Positions 54,899 to 64,000 of a stretch of 64,000 nucleotides of DNA are shown here, piece after piece. The notes below the pieces were generated by a model. The model was not told the origin of the DNA and made no database searches. It worked only from the letters and a program-made list of their open reading frames with translations. The position numbers were made by a program, and so were the translations under genes. The stretch's first letter is position 1. Every line of letters starts with the position of its first letter. The DNA is taken from NCBI GenBank assembly GCA_019745155.1, contig JAIETM010000012.1:1-64000 (forward strand), written 5' to 3'. This stretch comes from Chitinophagaceae bacterium. Lineage in GTDB: Bacteria; Bacteroidota; Bacteroidia; Chitinophagales; Chitinophagaceae.

Positions 54899-55600
54899 AT
54901 GGCAGCACCCTATTTTTATGAACCACAGATCAACAAGCGCCACACTAGTTTTGAACTGAGTGAGGAAAGCAGCAAACATGCTGTTCAGGTCTTGCGCATG
55001 GAAGTAGGTAAAACCATTCTGCTCACCAACGGACAAGGCGGCTTGTTTACCGCATCTATTTCAATAGCACATAAAAAACATTGTCAGGTATCTATTCTTT
55101 CCGCAACGGAAATACCCGCACCCGTCAAACAACATCATATTGCTGTTTCTCCTTTGAAGAATAATAGTAGGATTGAATGGTTTCTGGAGAAAGCAACTGA
55201 GTTGGGCATCCATCGCATAACACCACTGATTTGTCAGCGTACAGAAAAACAAGTGGTGAAACAAGAAAGATGGCAACAGATTCTGATCGCAGCCATGCTG
55301 CAAAGTCAGCAAGTTTGGCTACCCACATTAGACACCCCTACCCGATTCATAGACTTTATACAAGCAAAACAGAAAGGCACCAAACTGATTGCGCATTGTT
55401 TACCCAACGAGAAGAAAGCGCTTACCACATTTGCGGCTGCAAATGATTGCCTCATCCTAATTGGCCCAGAAGGCGATTTTTCGGAAGCAGAAATTGAAAC
55501 AGCGCTAGCAGCTGGATTTCAACCGGTAAGTCTGGGCGATACCCGTTTGCGGACTGAGACCGCGGCCCTTACAGCAGCTGTGATTTTACAGCAAATCTGA
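54899..55600 (+). CDS. rsmE: 16S rRNA m3U1498 methyltransferase
   Basis: The 233-aa SPOUT-class enzyme has the N-terminal PUA-like domain and the knotted SAM site with LIGPEGDFSEAEI and LGDTRLRTETAA. It methylates U1498 of 16S rRNA. Its start is 16 bp after the lipase stop. Confidence 0.95.
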   Translation: MAAPYFYEPQINKRHTSFELSEESSKHAVQVLRMEVGKTILLTNGQGGLFTASISIAHKKHCQVSILSATEIPAPVKQHHIAVSPLKNNSRIEWFLEKATELGIHRITPLICQRTEKQVVKQERWQQILIAAMLQSQQVWLPTLDTPTRFIDFIQAKQKGTKLIAHCLPNEKKALTTFAAANDCLILIGPEGDFSEAEIETALAAGFQPVSLGDTRLRTETAALTAAVILQQI

Positions 55601-55627
55601 TGTATATTCAGCATCAGATTTGAGCTT

Positions 55628-57232
55628 ATGCACGGCAAGAAAATTCTTTTGTTCCTTGGTATTATTTTTTTGGCTGCCTGTAGCTATTTGCAGGGCGACA
55701 AAAAAATAGAACGAGATACCAGTATCAACGAACGCACTTCTTTCAACAATATCTTTTTCGACAGCACCGCCATTGACAATTTTCTGAACAGAGAAACTGA
55801 GTTGAAAACCTATGCAGACCAGTTTCAAGATTTTTATCTCGCCAGAAACTATACTTATGCCTGGTTCGATAGTAGCGGACTTGCTGAACAAGCACATAAT
55901 TTCATGAACCTGCTGAACAACAGCATTACACAGCTAAATGATAGTTCGCTCTACGATCCAACATTGTTCAAAGATTACGAACGCATGCTGGCTGACAGTG
56001 GTAAGAGTTTAACACCTGCAGAAAAACTGCAGACAGAACTACGTTTCACAGGGCAGTTTTTCCAATATGCGGCCAAGACCTATAAAGGCAGTGATATTGA
56101 TGTTGCTGAATTGGGCTGGTTTATTCCAAGAAAAAAAATTGATCTGACAGCATTGCTAGATTCTAGCCTACGCAACAAAGCCATCGAACCTGAGCGCTTT
56201 GTACCACTCAATTCTCAATACAAAAAACTGCAACAAGCACTACAACAATTCGTACAACTACAAAACACAACCGATAATACCGATACGATTGCACATGTAG
56301 CACAACCCATCAAAAAGGACATGGAAGATGCACGCATCTTCGCCATCAAATCCAGATTAATTGTTTATGGTGATTTGGCTACACATGATAGCTCCAATAT
56401 ATACAACGATAGTTGTGTAACCGCAGTAAAACGTTTTCAGCGCAGAACAGGATTGGCTGCTGATGGACAAATAGGTAACCGACTCATTGAAGAATTAAAC
56501 ACGCCAGTTGCTACGCGTATTCAACAATTGCTTGTAAATATGGAACGCGCCAGATGGTTACCACCCGAGTCCGACTCCAACTATGTAGTCGTGAATATTC
56601 CTGAATACAAATTGCATGTGTACGATAGTGGCAAACTGCAATACGATATGAATGTAATTGTGGGATCTGCCACCAACAATACTGTTATATTCAATGGCAA
56701 TTTGAAATACATCGTGTTCAGTCCCTACTGGAACGTACCATCTAGCATCGTACAGAAAGAAATTCTTCCAGCCATAAAACGCAACCCCGCTTACCTCGAT
56801 AAAAATCACATGGAGATAACAGGTGGCAGTAAGAATAGTCCGAGCATACGCCAAAAGCCTGGACCATGGAACTCGCTTGGTCTGGTGAAGTTTCTTTTTC
56901 CCAATAGTTATAGTATTTACTTCCACGATACACCTAACCGAAATTTATTCTCTGCCAACAATAGAAGTTTGAGTCATGGCTGTATTCGTCTGGGCGAGCC
57001 AAAGAAGTTTGCGGAATATTTATTAAGGAACGATACCACTTACTGGACCAGTAAACGCATAGACAGCTGTATGAATCTGCCCAAAGAAAAATGGGTAACC
57101 CTATCCAAGCCTTTACCGGTATTTATTCTCTACTTAACTGCCTGGGTAGATAAAAATGGGGTACTGAATTTTAGAAGAGATATATACGGCCACGATCGTA
57201 AAATGGCCGACAAGCTATTCGTGAAAAACTAA
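55628..57232 (+). CDS. L,D-transpeptidase lipoprotein (YcbB/LdtD type)
   Basis: The 534-aa protein has a lipobox LAAC (Cys18), a long helical N-terminal region, a peptidoglycan-binding domain (about 262-292; AVKRFQRRTGLAADG) and a YkuD catalytic domain (about 318-480) with SHGCIRLG (Cys452). It makes 3-3 cross-links in peptidoglycan. Domain order and length match the YcbB group. It lies 27 bp after rsmE. Confidence 0.92.
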   Translation: MHGKKILLFLGIIFLAACSYLQGDKKIERDTSINERTSFNNIFFDSTAIDNFLNRETELKTYADQFQDFYLARNYTYAWFDSSGLAEQAHNFMNLLNNSITQLNDSSLYDPTLFKDYERMLADSGKSLTPAEKLQTELRFTGQFFQYAAKTYKGSDIDVAELGWFIPRKKIDLTALLDSSLRNKAIEPERFVPLNSQYKKLQQALQQFVQLQNTTDNTDTIAHVAQPIKKDMEDARIFAIKSRLIVYGDLATHDSSNIYNDSCVTAVKRFQRRTGLAADGQIGNRLIEELNTPVATRIQQLLVNMERARWLPPESDSNYVVVNIPEYKLHVYDSGKLQYDMNVIVGSATNNTVIFNGNLKYIVFSPYWNVPSSIVQKEILPAIKRNPAYLDKNHMEITGGSKNSPSIRQKPGPWNSLGLVKFLFPNSYSIYFHDTPNRNLFSANNRSLSHGCIRLGEPKKFAEYLLRNDTTYWTSKRIDSCMNLPKEKWVTLSKPLPVFILYLTAWVDKNGVLNFRRDIYGHDRKMADKLFVKN

Positions 57233-57253
57233 ACCCTACTTTCGCAGCAGGTT

Positions 57254-58429
57254 ATGAAGATCAGGTTAGTACAAACAACAGCAGATATTCAGGCTTTTCT
57301 GGAAATAGCGCCGGAATTGAATAGGCATAACAAAGCCTATATCCGTCCGCTCAATAAAGACATCGAAGAAATCTTCAATAAAGAGAAGAACAAAGCCTTT
57401 CGTTTTGGTGAAGCCAGAAGATGGATTTTATTAAATGATAGCGGTAAGACCATTGGTCGTATTGCCGCTTTCACCAACAGCAAATACGTGAACAAGGGCA
57501 CAGATTACCCCGTAGGCTGTTGCGGCTTCTTTGAATGCATCAATGATCAGGCAGCTGCCAACACATTATTTGATACCGCCAAAAACTGGTTACAATCCAT
57601 GGGCATGGAGGCGATGGACGGTCCGGTGAATTTTGGCGACCGCGATAAATGGTGGGGCTTGATGGTGGAAGGTTTTTATGATGAGCCAGTGTACGGCATG
57701 CCCTTTACACCCGATTACTATCCTGCATTATTTGAAGGATACGGTTTTCAGAATTACTATAACCAATATTGGTATCGCATGAATGTGGATGATGATTTGC
57801 CGCCACGCTTTCAAGAGCGATACAACAAGTTTATCAATAAGCCCGGCTATAGCGCCAGACATATGGAGGTAAAACATATGGAACGCTATGCACAGGATTT
57901 TGCTACGGTATACAATGCAGCTTGGGCGCAACATGGTGAAGCCAAAGAGATTACCAAGGAACAGGTGATGAAGATTTTCAAGACCATGAAACCCATTATG
58001 GACCCTCGCGTGATCTGGTTTGCTTACTATAAAGAAGAACCCATAGCCATGTTCATCAATATTCCTGATGTAAACCAGTACTTCAAACATTTCAATGGAA
58101 AGTTGGGACTGCTGGAAAAACTTCGTTTGGTATGGATGAAGTACAGAGGCCAATGTAAAAAACTCACCGGCCTGGCTTTTGGTGTGGTACCTAAATATCA
58201 GTCACTCGGCGTAGATAGTTTCCTCATTCAATCTTGCGGCTATTTCATGCAACACAAGGGCTGGTACGGAAACTACGAAATGGGCTGGGCAGGCGACTGG
58301 AACCCGCGCATGGTGAACATTTATAAGAGTTTAGGAGGCAGTCAGAACAGACGCATGGTAACCTATCGCTATATCTTCGACAACAAGCATCCATTCGAGC
58401 GCCACCCGGTGATGGACTACGGCAATTGA
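57254..58429 (+). CDS. GNAT-fold protein of unknown function
   Basis: The 391-aa protein has an N-terminal acyltransferase-like region (GKTIGRIAAFTN, AMDGPVNFGDRDKWWG) and a second one (PIAMFINIPDVN, GVVPKYQSLGVDSFLI), the latter resembling the acetyl-CoA loop of GNAT enzymes. Similar proteins of about 390 aa are frequent in Bacteroidota; the substrate is unknown. It lies 21 bp after the L,D-transpeptidase gene. Confidence 0.7.
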   Translation: MKIRLVQTTADIQAFLEIAPELNRHNKAYIRPLNKDIEEIFNKEKNKAFRFGEARRWILLNDSGKTIGRIAAFTNSKYVNKGTDYPVGCCGFFECINDQAAANTLFDTAKNWLQSMGMEAMDGPVNFGDRDKWWGLMVEGFYDEPVYGMPFTPDYYPALFEGYGFQNYYNQYWYRMNVDDDLPPRFQERYNKFINKPGYSARHMEVKHMERYAQDFATVYNAAWAQHGEAKEITKEQVMKIFKTMKPIMDPRVIWFAYYKEEPIAMFINIPDVNQYFKHFNGKLGLLEKLRLVWMKYRGQCKKLTGLAFGVVPKYQSLGVDSFLIQSCGYFMQHKGWYGNYEMGWAGDWNPRMVNIYKSLGGSQNRRMVTYRYIFDNKHPFERHPVMDYGN

Positions 58430-58506
58430 GCCCTGTATTTTGTTGAAAACTAAGCCATGGCACTGTTCCGGAAATAGGGCTCAAATCCTATCTTGCAGCT
58501 ACTCAT

Positions 58507-60333
58507 ATGGATAAGTTTATTGTTTCGGCACGTAAGTACAGACCACAGAATTTTAATACTGTGGTGGGACAGGCGCATATTACCACCACCCTCAAGAATG
58601 CTATTCGCAATAATCAATTGGCGCATGCATTTTTGTTTTGCGGTCCGCGTGGTGTAGGTAAGACTACCTGTGCCCGTATTCTGGCCAAAACAATCAACTG
58701 CGAGAACCTGCAACCAGACGGCGAAGCCTGTAACACTTGTAACAGTTGTCGTTCTTTCAACGATGGTGCATCCCTCAATATCCATGAATTGGATGCTGCT
58801 AGCAATAACTCAGTAGATGATATTCGCTCGCTGGTAGAGCAAGTACGTTTCGCACCACAGGCTGGCAGATACAAGGTCTATATCGTGGATGAGGTACACA
58901 TGCTCAGCACCAGTGCCTTCAACGCATTTTTGAAAACACTAGAAGAGCCACCCTCCTACGCCATTTTCATTTTGGCCACTACGGAGAAACATAAGATTCT
59001 GCCAACCATTTTGTCGCGTTGCCAGATTTTCGATTTTAAACGTATCACCACCAACGATACCGTTGAACATATTCAGGAGATTGTAGACAAAGAATCAATT
59101 CAGGCTGAGAAAGCCGCCTTGCAATTAATTGCACAGAAGAGTGAAGGTTGTATGCGCGATGCTTTGAGTATTTTGGATAAGATCGTCAGCTTTACCAATG
59201 GTGAAGTGTCTTACCAGAATACACTCGAGCACCTGAATATTCTTGATCACGATTATTACTTCCGCTTATTAGAAGCGCTACAGCAACAAGACCTAGCAAC
59301 AGCCATGTTGTTGTATGATGAGATCAATCGCAAAGGCTTTGAAGGCGATTTGGTATTGAATGGCTTTGCGGAATTCATCCGCAACCTCATGGTCTGCAAA
59401 GATGAAAGAGCTGCAGCACTATTAGATGTGGTAGAAGGAATGCAAGGCAAATACCAACAAACGGCCAAAGCAGCTGATACTGCTTATCTGGTGAGCGCTT
59501 TGAATATTCTGAATGAAGCGGAGATCAATTTCAAGATGGCGCGCAATAAGCGACTGCACGTAGAGTTGACACTCATTAAACTCAACTTCCTACAACAAGC
59601 TATTGAATTGAGCGCCGGCGAAAACGGTGGTCTGGTTAAAAAAAAACGCCTTGACGGACCAGTAGCCATTCGTCATAAACCCATTCCCGGTTTACAAGTA
59701 AAACCGGCTGCAACGATTAGCGCTGCACCTGAAGCAAAACTCTATATCGAGCAACCTACTGCAAAGCCAGCAGCTACAAGCACGCCTGCCCCTAAACCAG
59801 CTGCTACCGTTGTTGCACCAACAGCTCCAGCCAAACCGGCTGCACCAAGACCGACAAATGCAGGTAACCAAAGCGGGCCAAAGAAAAACTTACTGGAAGC
59901 ATTGCGTGATAAGTATGGCAATCAATACATGATTCAGGAAGTGAAAGAAGCACAGAACCTGAACATGGAGGAATTACAAGCCAGCTGGAACACCTATGCG
60001 GAAATGCTTAAGCAACAACAGAAACATTCTTCTGCTGCAACTTTTCGCATTGCTCAACTAGAGATTATAGATGAGATTCACTTTATTGTGAAAGTGGGCG
60101 CCCTAACGGCACAGAAGTTTGTGGAGCAGGAAAGAATGCTATTGATTGACCACATTCAGCAGCATTTCAACAACAGAGCTATTACGTTTAAAATTTTGGT
60201 AGAAGCTGGCGAACAAGAAGATGTACCCTTACACTTGCGTTTAAAAAGCAAGGAAAAGTTTGAATATCTCGCACAACAGTATCCAAACTTGCTTCAATTG
60301 AAAGACAAACTGAAACTTGAAATCGAATTCTAA
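58507..60333 (+). CDS. dnaX: DNA polymerase III subunit gamma/tau
   Basis: The 608-aa clamp-loader ATPase has Walker A GPRGVGKTT (46-54), the zinc knuckle (Cys65, 75, 78, 81), the DEVH Walker B near 128-131 and the SRC sensor motif. A Pro/Ala-rich linker (about 400-460) precedes the tau-like C-terminal domain. I did not find a clear slippery A-run with a stem for a gamma-form frameshift. It loads the beta clamp at the replication fork. Confidence 0.96.
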   Translation: MDKFIVSARKYRPQNFNTVVGQAHITTTLKNAIRNNQLAHAFLFCGPRGVGKTTCARILAKTINCENLQPDGEACNTCNSCRSFNDGASLNIHELDAASNNSVDDIRSLVEQVRFAPQAGRYKVYIVDEVHMLSTSAFNAFLKTLEEPPSYAIFILATTEKHKILPTILSRCQIFDFKRITTNDTVEHIQEIVDKESIQAEKAALQLIAQKSEGCMRDALSILDKIVSFTNGEVSYQNTLEHLNILDHDYYFRLLEALQQQDLATAMLLYDEINRKGFEGDLVLNGFAEFIRNLMVCKDERAAALLDVVEGMQGKYQQTAKAADTAYLVSALNILNEAEINFKMARNKRLHVELTLIKLNFLQQAIELSAGENGGLVKKKRLDGPVAIRHKPIPGLQVKPAATISAAPEAKLYIEQPTAKPAATSTPAPKPAATVVAPTAPAKPAAPRPTNAGNQSGPKKNLLEALRDKYGNQYMIQEVKEAQNLNMEELQASWNTYAEMLKQQQKHSSAATFRIAQLEIIDEIHFIVKVGALTAQKFVEQERMLLIDHIQQHFNNRAITFKILVEAGEQEDVPLHLRLKSKEKFEYLAQQYPNLLQLKDKLKLEIEF

Positions 60334-60772
60334 TTTGCCAAAAGAAACGTACAAATACAGCAATGGAGAAATAACGGTTATTTGGAAACCTGCTCAATGC
60401 ATTCATAGCAAAATTTGCTGGACGCAGTTACGTGATGTATTTGATCCAACTAAAAGGCCTTGGGTAAATATGGAAGGTGCTAATACACAAGCCATCATTG
60501 ATCAAGTAAAAAAATGTCCGAGCGGCGCCCTAAGTTTTGTCATGAATGAAGAAGCAGACACAATAATAGAACAGTCAACCAGCGCGAGCATCACGAATAT
60601 TGAAATTTTGCCGAACGGCCCTATCCTCATCAAAACCAATTGCCAAATCAGTTTTGCTAATGGCGATTCAACTGTAAAAGAGGGTGTTACAGCTTTATGC
60701 CGCTGCGGTGCTTCTCAAAACAAACCTTATTGCGACAGCAGTCATAGCCGCATTGGTTTTGCTGCAGATTAA
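60317..60772 (+). CDS. Fer4_19 plus CDGSH iron-sulfur protein
   Basis: The 151-aa protein has an N-terminal divergent 4Fe-4S domain (QCIHSKICW and KKCPSGAL) and a C-terminal CDGSH 2Fe-2S motif (CRCGASQNKPYCDSSH). It is probably a cytoplasmic electron carrier or redox sensor. The start is a TTG at 60317, overlapping dnaX by 17 nt; a TTG at 60335, just after the dnaX stop, is possible. No ATG precedes the first cysteine. Confidence 0.82.
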   Translation: MKSNSNLPKETYKYSNGEITVIWKPAQCIHSKICWTQLRDVFDPTKRPWVNMEGANTQAIIDQVKKCPSGALSFVMNEEADTIIEQSTSASITNIEILPNGPILIKTNCQISFANGDSTVKEGVTALCRCGASQNKPYCDSSHSRIGFAAD

Positions 60773-60801
60773 TTAATTTACTTCCATTATTGTTCTTGAC
60801 T

Positions 60802-62172
60802 ATGAAAAGCTTATTCTTACTGCCGCTGGCATTATGCAGTTTTGCATTGGGTCAAACACCCTTTCAATCATTGGATTATGATCAGGCTTGCACGAAAGCT
60901 GCAAAAGAAAAAAAAGTTGTACTCACCGTAGTTGAATCGGCAGACTGCAACCAATGTAATACTGTTGCTGAAAAAGGTATTGGCGCCAAGGAGTTGAAAA
61001 GAACATTAGCCGACAAATGTGTGGCCATCAAAACAACAGAACTCCCCGAAGCTTTACAACAAAAAACGATTTATCAATTCCCGGAAAAATTCTTCGGAGT
61101 AATCATCACAGATGCAGATAAACAAATTTTACAGGTTTACCATGGAAGTACTTCCTATTTCATGACTTACCTAGAGGTTATTGATAAAGCATTGGAAGAA
61201 CAGGAAGATACCAAACAGCAATTATCCAGCCTCAAAACAGCTTACTACCAACAATCAGATTGGAAATATCTACAGAAACTGATTCAAAAAATTCAGTCGC
61301 TTAAACTGGAACCCGCTATTCAGCTGACGGACGAATTGATTCTGAAAGTACCACAAGATTCTGCCAAAAGCATCAGCTTTATACAATACTTGATGCGTAC
61401 TGCACCATTGATTGGCTCAGAGACAGAAAAATATATCAATAAGGACAGGGATATTTATAACATGGCCTGGTATCGTATGGATCAGCCGGAACGCGTTAGA
61501 CTCAACAACAGAATTATTGGCAAATCGATGGATAGAGCTATTCGTGACAAAGACCAACAACTCGCCTACAGAACAGCCTCTTATGCACAAATGACGCATC
61601 AACAGAATTACGAGGAAGGTCAGAAAGCCCATTCAAGAAATATCCTTCGCTATTTTAAAGAAGTGAAGGATACAGCCAATTATCTACGCAACTGTACCAA
61701 TTTTTATGACAGGATCTACCAGACTATTCAGGTAAATGTGATAAAAGCAAAAGACTCAGCGTATGAAGAAACCCAGCTTACAGAAATGCGCAAGAGAATG
61801 AATATGCAACCACCAGCTAATGGAACTGTTTTTAGAGAAACGATTAGTCTGCGTTCCAATAACCAGGCTCAATACTATGCCAACTTGCTGAACGATGGTG
61901 CATGGAATATTTACCAGATGAGTCGGGAAGATAAATTCCTCAGCAAAGCACTCAGCTGGGCGAAACGCTCTGTTGAGTTTTATGAATCGCCGGAGAATAT
62001 GGATACCTATGCACGTTTGCTCTACATCACCGGCAATAAGAAGGAAGCCATCTTCTGGATGGAAAAAGCTATTCAGAAACAGGAATTGATGCAATTGAAC
62101 AGCAACGAACAAAAGAAAATACTGGAAAACATGCAAGCAGGATATGCCAGACCTGAAGGACAAAGTATGTGA
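60802..62172 (+). CDS. Exported thioredoxin-like protein with helical repeats
   Basis: From ATG 60802 the 456-aa protein has a signal peptide (about 1-17, ALGQ) and a thioredoxin-like domain (about 18-130) whose active-site position is CNQC in place of CxxC forms such as CGHC. About 320 residues of TPR-like helices follow (NMDTYARLLYITGNKKEAIFWMEKAI). It is probably periplasmic. Its stop codon abuts that of the convergent SUI1 gene. Confidence 0.72.
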   Translation: MKSLFLLPLALCSFALGQTPFQSLDYDQACTKAAKEKKVVLTVVESADCNQCNTVAEKGIGAKELKRTLADKCVAIKTTELPEALQQKTIYQFPEKFFGVIITDADKQILQVYHGSTSYFMTYLEVIDKALEEQEDTKQQLSSLKTAYYQQSDWKYLQKLIQKIQSLKLEPAIQLTDELILKVPQDSAKSISFIQYLMRTAPLIGSETEKYINKDRDIYNMAWYRMDQPERVRLNNRIIGKSMDRAIRDKDQQLAYRTASYAQMTHQQNYEEGQKAHSRNILRYFKEVKDTANYLRNCTNFYDRIYQTIQVNVIKAKDSAYEETQLTEMRKRMNMQPPANGTVFRETISLRSNNQAQYYANLLNDGAWNIYQMSREDKFLSKALSWAKRSVEFYESPENMDTYARLLYITGNKKEAIFWMEKAIQKQELMQLNSNEQKKILENMQAGYARPEGQSM

Positions 62173-62523
62173 TCAACCGCCAGCTTTCTTGGTATTGCTA
62201 TACCCCTTTTTTATTAACCATTGTAATACCTTATCGCGCTGATCACCTTGCACAAGCATTTCACCGTCCTTGGCAGAACCACCTGTACCGCAGAAGTTTT
62301 TGAGTTGCTTGCCCAAGTCTTGCAAATCATCTTCAGTACCGATAAAGCCGGTAATGAGGGTAACAGTTTTACCACCACGCATTTTATTATCTAATCGGAT
62401 GCGCAGCTGTTGTTGTGCAGGCGGCAAAGTGGATTGCTCTTCATTGCTTTCAGGTTCAAATTGAAAGTTTGGATCAGTGCTAAAAACAAATCCGTTTTTA
62501 TCAGAACGATTCTTTTTGCTCAT
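62173..62523 (-). CDS. SUI1/YciH family translation factor
   Basis: The 116-aa protein has a polar N-terminus (1-40) and a SUI1/eIF1 domain (about 42-112) with KMRGGKTVTLITGF and KNFCGTGGSAKDG. Bacterial YciH-like proteins act on initiation fidelity, probably under stress. It lies 10 bp after nadC and is likely co-transcribed. Confidence 0.9.
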   Translation of the reverse strand: MSKKNRSDKNGFVFSTDPNFQFEPESNEEQSTLPPAQQQLRIRLDNKMRGGKTVTLITGFIGTEDDLQDLGKQLKNFCGTGGSAKDGEMLVQGDQRDKVLQWLIKKGYSNTKKAGG

Positions 62524-62533
62524 ACAATTAGTT

Positions 62534-63397
62534 TTACAGAATAACTGCTTTCAGGCTGAGGTCGAGACTCTGCGCCTGATGAATTAATCCACCTACACTA
62601 ACATAGTCAACACCTGCAGCTGCATAGGCTTGAATATTATCCTTATTGATACCGCCGCTGGCTTCTGTTTCCATGCGGCCATTAATCAAATCAACAGCAA
62701 GCTTCACTTGTTCAGGTGTAAAATTATCCAGCATCATGCGAAACACTTTGCCGGCCCCATGTTCCAGCACCAAAGCCACATCCTCTAAAGAGCGGGTTTC
62801 TACTTCAATCTTGAGGCTTGGCTGCACACGCTGTACATAATCACTCGCCGCGGCAATGGCTTGCGGAATACCACCTGCATAATCAATGTGGTTATCCTTT
62901 AGCATAATCATATCATACAAACCAAAACGATGATTCACGCCTCCGCCAATACGTACCGCTTCTTTCTCTAACAAACGAAAATTAGGCGTGGTCTTTCTTG
63001 TATCCAACAATTTGGTTCGATATCCATTGAGCAAATCTGTATACGACTTTGTGAGTGTAGCAATACCACTCATACGTTGCATACAGTTCAATACCAGTCT
63101 TTCACATTGTAGGATAGTATGCACTTTCGCCGCGACTTCAAAAGCCACTTCACCCACTTGCATGGCATCACCATCTTGTTTGAATGTGGTGAACACAGCA
63201 TCCGGTTCTACCAACTGAAAAATTGCAGCTGCTACTTGCATCCCAGCGAGAATGCCCGCTTGCTTAATGCGCAATACTGCTTTACCCTGTTGATGGGCAG
63301 GAATACTACTGAGGGTGGAGTGATCGCCCTCGCCAATATCTTCCTGTAAAGCGGCTCGAATGAGTTGATGCAATGCTTCTTGCTGTATGTGCAACAT
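62534..63397 (-). CDS. nadC: Nicotinate-nucleotide pyrophosphorylase (carboxylating)
   Basis: NadC (quinolinate phosphoribosyltransferase) turns quinolinate and PRPP into nicotinate mononucleotide for NAD synthesis. The 287-aa protein has LDTRKTTP, RIGGGVNHR, MLKDNH, IEVETR and the GGINKDNI loop. nadA and nadB are not in the window. A TAGCTTTG box ends 4 nt before its ATG. Confidence 0.95.
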   Translation of the reverse strand: MLHIQQEALHQLIRAALQEDIGEGDHSTLSSIPAHQQGKAVLRIKQAGILAGMQVAAAIFQLVEPDAVFTTFKQDGDAMQVGEVAFEVAAKVHTILQCERLVLNCMQRMSGIATLTKSYTDLLNGYRTKLLDTRKTTPNFRLLEKEAVRIGGGVNHRFGLYDMIMLKDNHIDYAGGIPQAIAAASDYVQRVQPSLKIEVETRSLEDVALVLEHGAGKVFRMMLDNFTPEQVKLAVDLINGRMETEASGGINKDNIQAYAAAGVDYVSVGGLIHQAQSLDLSLKAVIL

Positions 63398-63401
63398 GGC
63401 G

Positions 63402-63409
63402 CAAAGCTA
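63402..63409 (-). promoter_or_regulatory. -7 box of nadC
   Basis: TAGCTTTG on the minus strand is a perfect TAnnTTTG, 4 nt before the ATG, so transcription would start at or next to the start codon. No -33 TTG at normal spacing. Confidence 0.4.
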
Positions 63410-63421
63410 CAGTTTGCACAT

Positions 63422-63450
63422 AAAAAATCCCCCACGATATCGTGAGGGAT
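63422..63450 (-). terminator. Terminator of the DUF4783 gene
   Basis: A 12-bp stem on the minus strand (ATCCCTCACGAT with ATCGTGGGGGAT, one U-G wobble) is followed by TTTTT. It lies 18 bp after the stop codon of the 63468-63851 gene. Confidence 0.85.
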
Positions 63451-63467
63451 CAAAATAGTTGCGTTAT

Positions 63468-63851
63468 CTAGGAAATTCGAATCGTAATAATCTGGTGTTT
63501 GTTATTCTTCACCTTCAGCATCAGGGTAATATTGTACCCTTTTCCACTATTCTTCAGTTTACCCGTCATATACATGGTGCTGCCAATCTCCCTATCAGAC
63601 ACTTTATCAAAGCCTTTGATACCTTGCTCACTGAAAAATGCTTTAAGCGCCAGACCAGCCTGGTTCTTACCCATATTCTTCACTTCATCCTTATCCAGCA
63701 GTTTCAAGTCCAGGAATTCATCAAAATGTTCTGTCAGCGCAGTTACATCAGCAGACTTCAGCGATTGTACGATGGCGTCTACATCCGACTGTGCGCTGGC
63801 CGATAACTGCATCGTGAAAAAAGCTACCAACAAAACCAATAATTGCTTCAT
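63468..63851 (-). CDS. DUF4783 family exported protein
   Basis: The 127-aa protein has a signal peptide (1-20, SASAQ) and an NTF2-like DUF4783 domain (IVQSLKSADVTALTEHFDE, GSTMYMTGKLKNSGKGYNI). The function is unknown. It has its own terminator and is divergent from gpmI. Confidence 0.85.
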   Translation of the reverse strand: MKQLLVLLVAFFTMQLSASAQSDVDAIVQSLKSADVTALTEHFDEFLDLKLLDKDEVKNMGKNQAGLALKAFFSEQGIKGFDKVSDREIGSTMYMTGKLKNSGKGYNITLMLKVKNNKHQIITIRIS

Positions 63852-63961
63852 ACTTCTTTATTTCAGGTATTCTACCGCTAAAAATATGCCAAACACAGCT
63901 TAACTACTGCAGGATAAAGTTAAAGCCTGTGTCTCAATGAGAAATGCGCTAATTTCAGGCC

Positions 63962-64000
63962 ATGAAAAAACGTGCAATTCTGATTATTATGGATGGCTGG
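63962..64000 (+). CDS. gpmI: 2,3-bisphosphoglycerate-independent phosphoglycerate mutase (5' end only)
   Basis: Only 13 codons are in the window. They read MKKRAILIIMDGW, the typical N-terminus of GpmI, in which the Asp of MDGW binds a catalytic metal. The enzyme interconverts 3- and 2-phosphoglycerate in glycolysis. The gene runs off the right edge. Confidence 0.8.
   Translation, partial: MKKRAILIIMDGW

Noticed and set aside
58507-60333. Programmed frameshift in dnaX to make gamma
   Set aside because: No A-rich slippery heptamer followed by a clear stem was seen at the domain III border; the longer A run near 59640 has no stem that I could draw.

Overview
The window is chromosomal DNA of a Bacteroidota bacterium, most likely a member of the Chitinophagaceae (Sediminibacterium-like; the genus is inference). 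The evidence is the recurring TAnnTTTG promoter box, the lack of Shine-Dalgarno sequences, families typical of the phylum (DUF983, DUF1573, DUF4783, 2TM, CarboxypepD_reg TonB-dependent receptors), and an atpBEFHA operon separate from the other F1 genes. No phage, insertion sequence, transposase or CRISPR array was seen. Apart from intergenic repeat arrays and one AT-rich block at about 10.5-13.7 kb, it is a housekeeping region.

Layout. 0-4.4 kb: three 128-bp tandem repeats, murF, then a Crp/Fnr regulator with rhodanese, YgaP-like membrane protein and thioredoxin (a redox/sulfur unit), DUF983, and a palindrome-rich repeat array. 4.4-10.4 kb: the complete trans-4-hydroxy-L-proline route to 2-oxoglutarate (epimerase, D-hydroxyproline oxidase, deaminase, semialdehyde dehydrogenase), split by a fatty acid hydroxylase gene on the other strand. 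10.4-13.7 kb: an AT-rich chain of four overlapping genes (Cys-rich secreted peptide, propeller-like lipoprotein, carboxypeptidase-regulatory-like protein, DUF1573). 13.8-15 kb: a toxin-antitoxin-like nucleotidyltransferase pair, palindromic repeats and tRNA-Ser(GGA). 15-22 kb: tatD, a deacetylase, HIT protein, greA, a 2-hydroxyacid dehydrogenase, rsmA, pdxA and an aldose epimerase.

22-29.3 kb: a minus-strand run from a TonB-dependent receptor through small membrane proteins and a winged-helix regulator to an ABC transporter and a LolA-like protein. A 15-bp palindrome lies inside the receptor promoter. 29.4-35.5 kb: atpBEFHA and an MsbA-type exporter. 35.6-42.6 kb: a RelA/SpoT protein, purA, a very acidic protein, pabB, and a coupled pair made of a CarH-like cobalamin-binding protein and a kinase-less PAS protein. 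42.6-51.6 kb, mostly minus strand: lytic transglycosylase, gatA, tatA, rplS, rny, zapA, a coiled-coil protein, pheT. 51.95-62.2 kb, plus strand: dnaB, a lipase-like protein, rsmE, an L,D-transpeptidase, a GNAT-like protein, dnaX, a CDGSH protein and a thioredoxin/TPR protein. The end holds a SUI1 factor, nadC, a DUF4783 protein and the first codons of gpmI.

The most notable signals are: (i) a same-strand, roughly helically phased cluster of DnaA-box-like 9-mers between the divergent pheT and dnaB genes (candidate oriC or DnaA-controlled region); (ii) the B12/PAS pair; (iii) the AT-rich secreted-peptide operon; (iv) the palindrome in the TonB receptor promoter together with a regulator gene in the same cluster; and (v) an orphan plus-strand terminator that points to an unannotated small RNA. 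All identifications come from reading the sequence; no database search was run.
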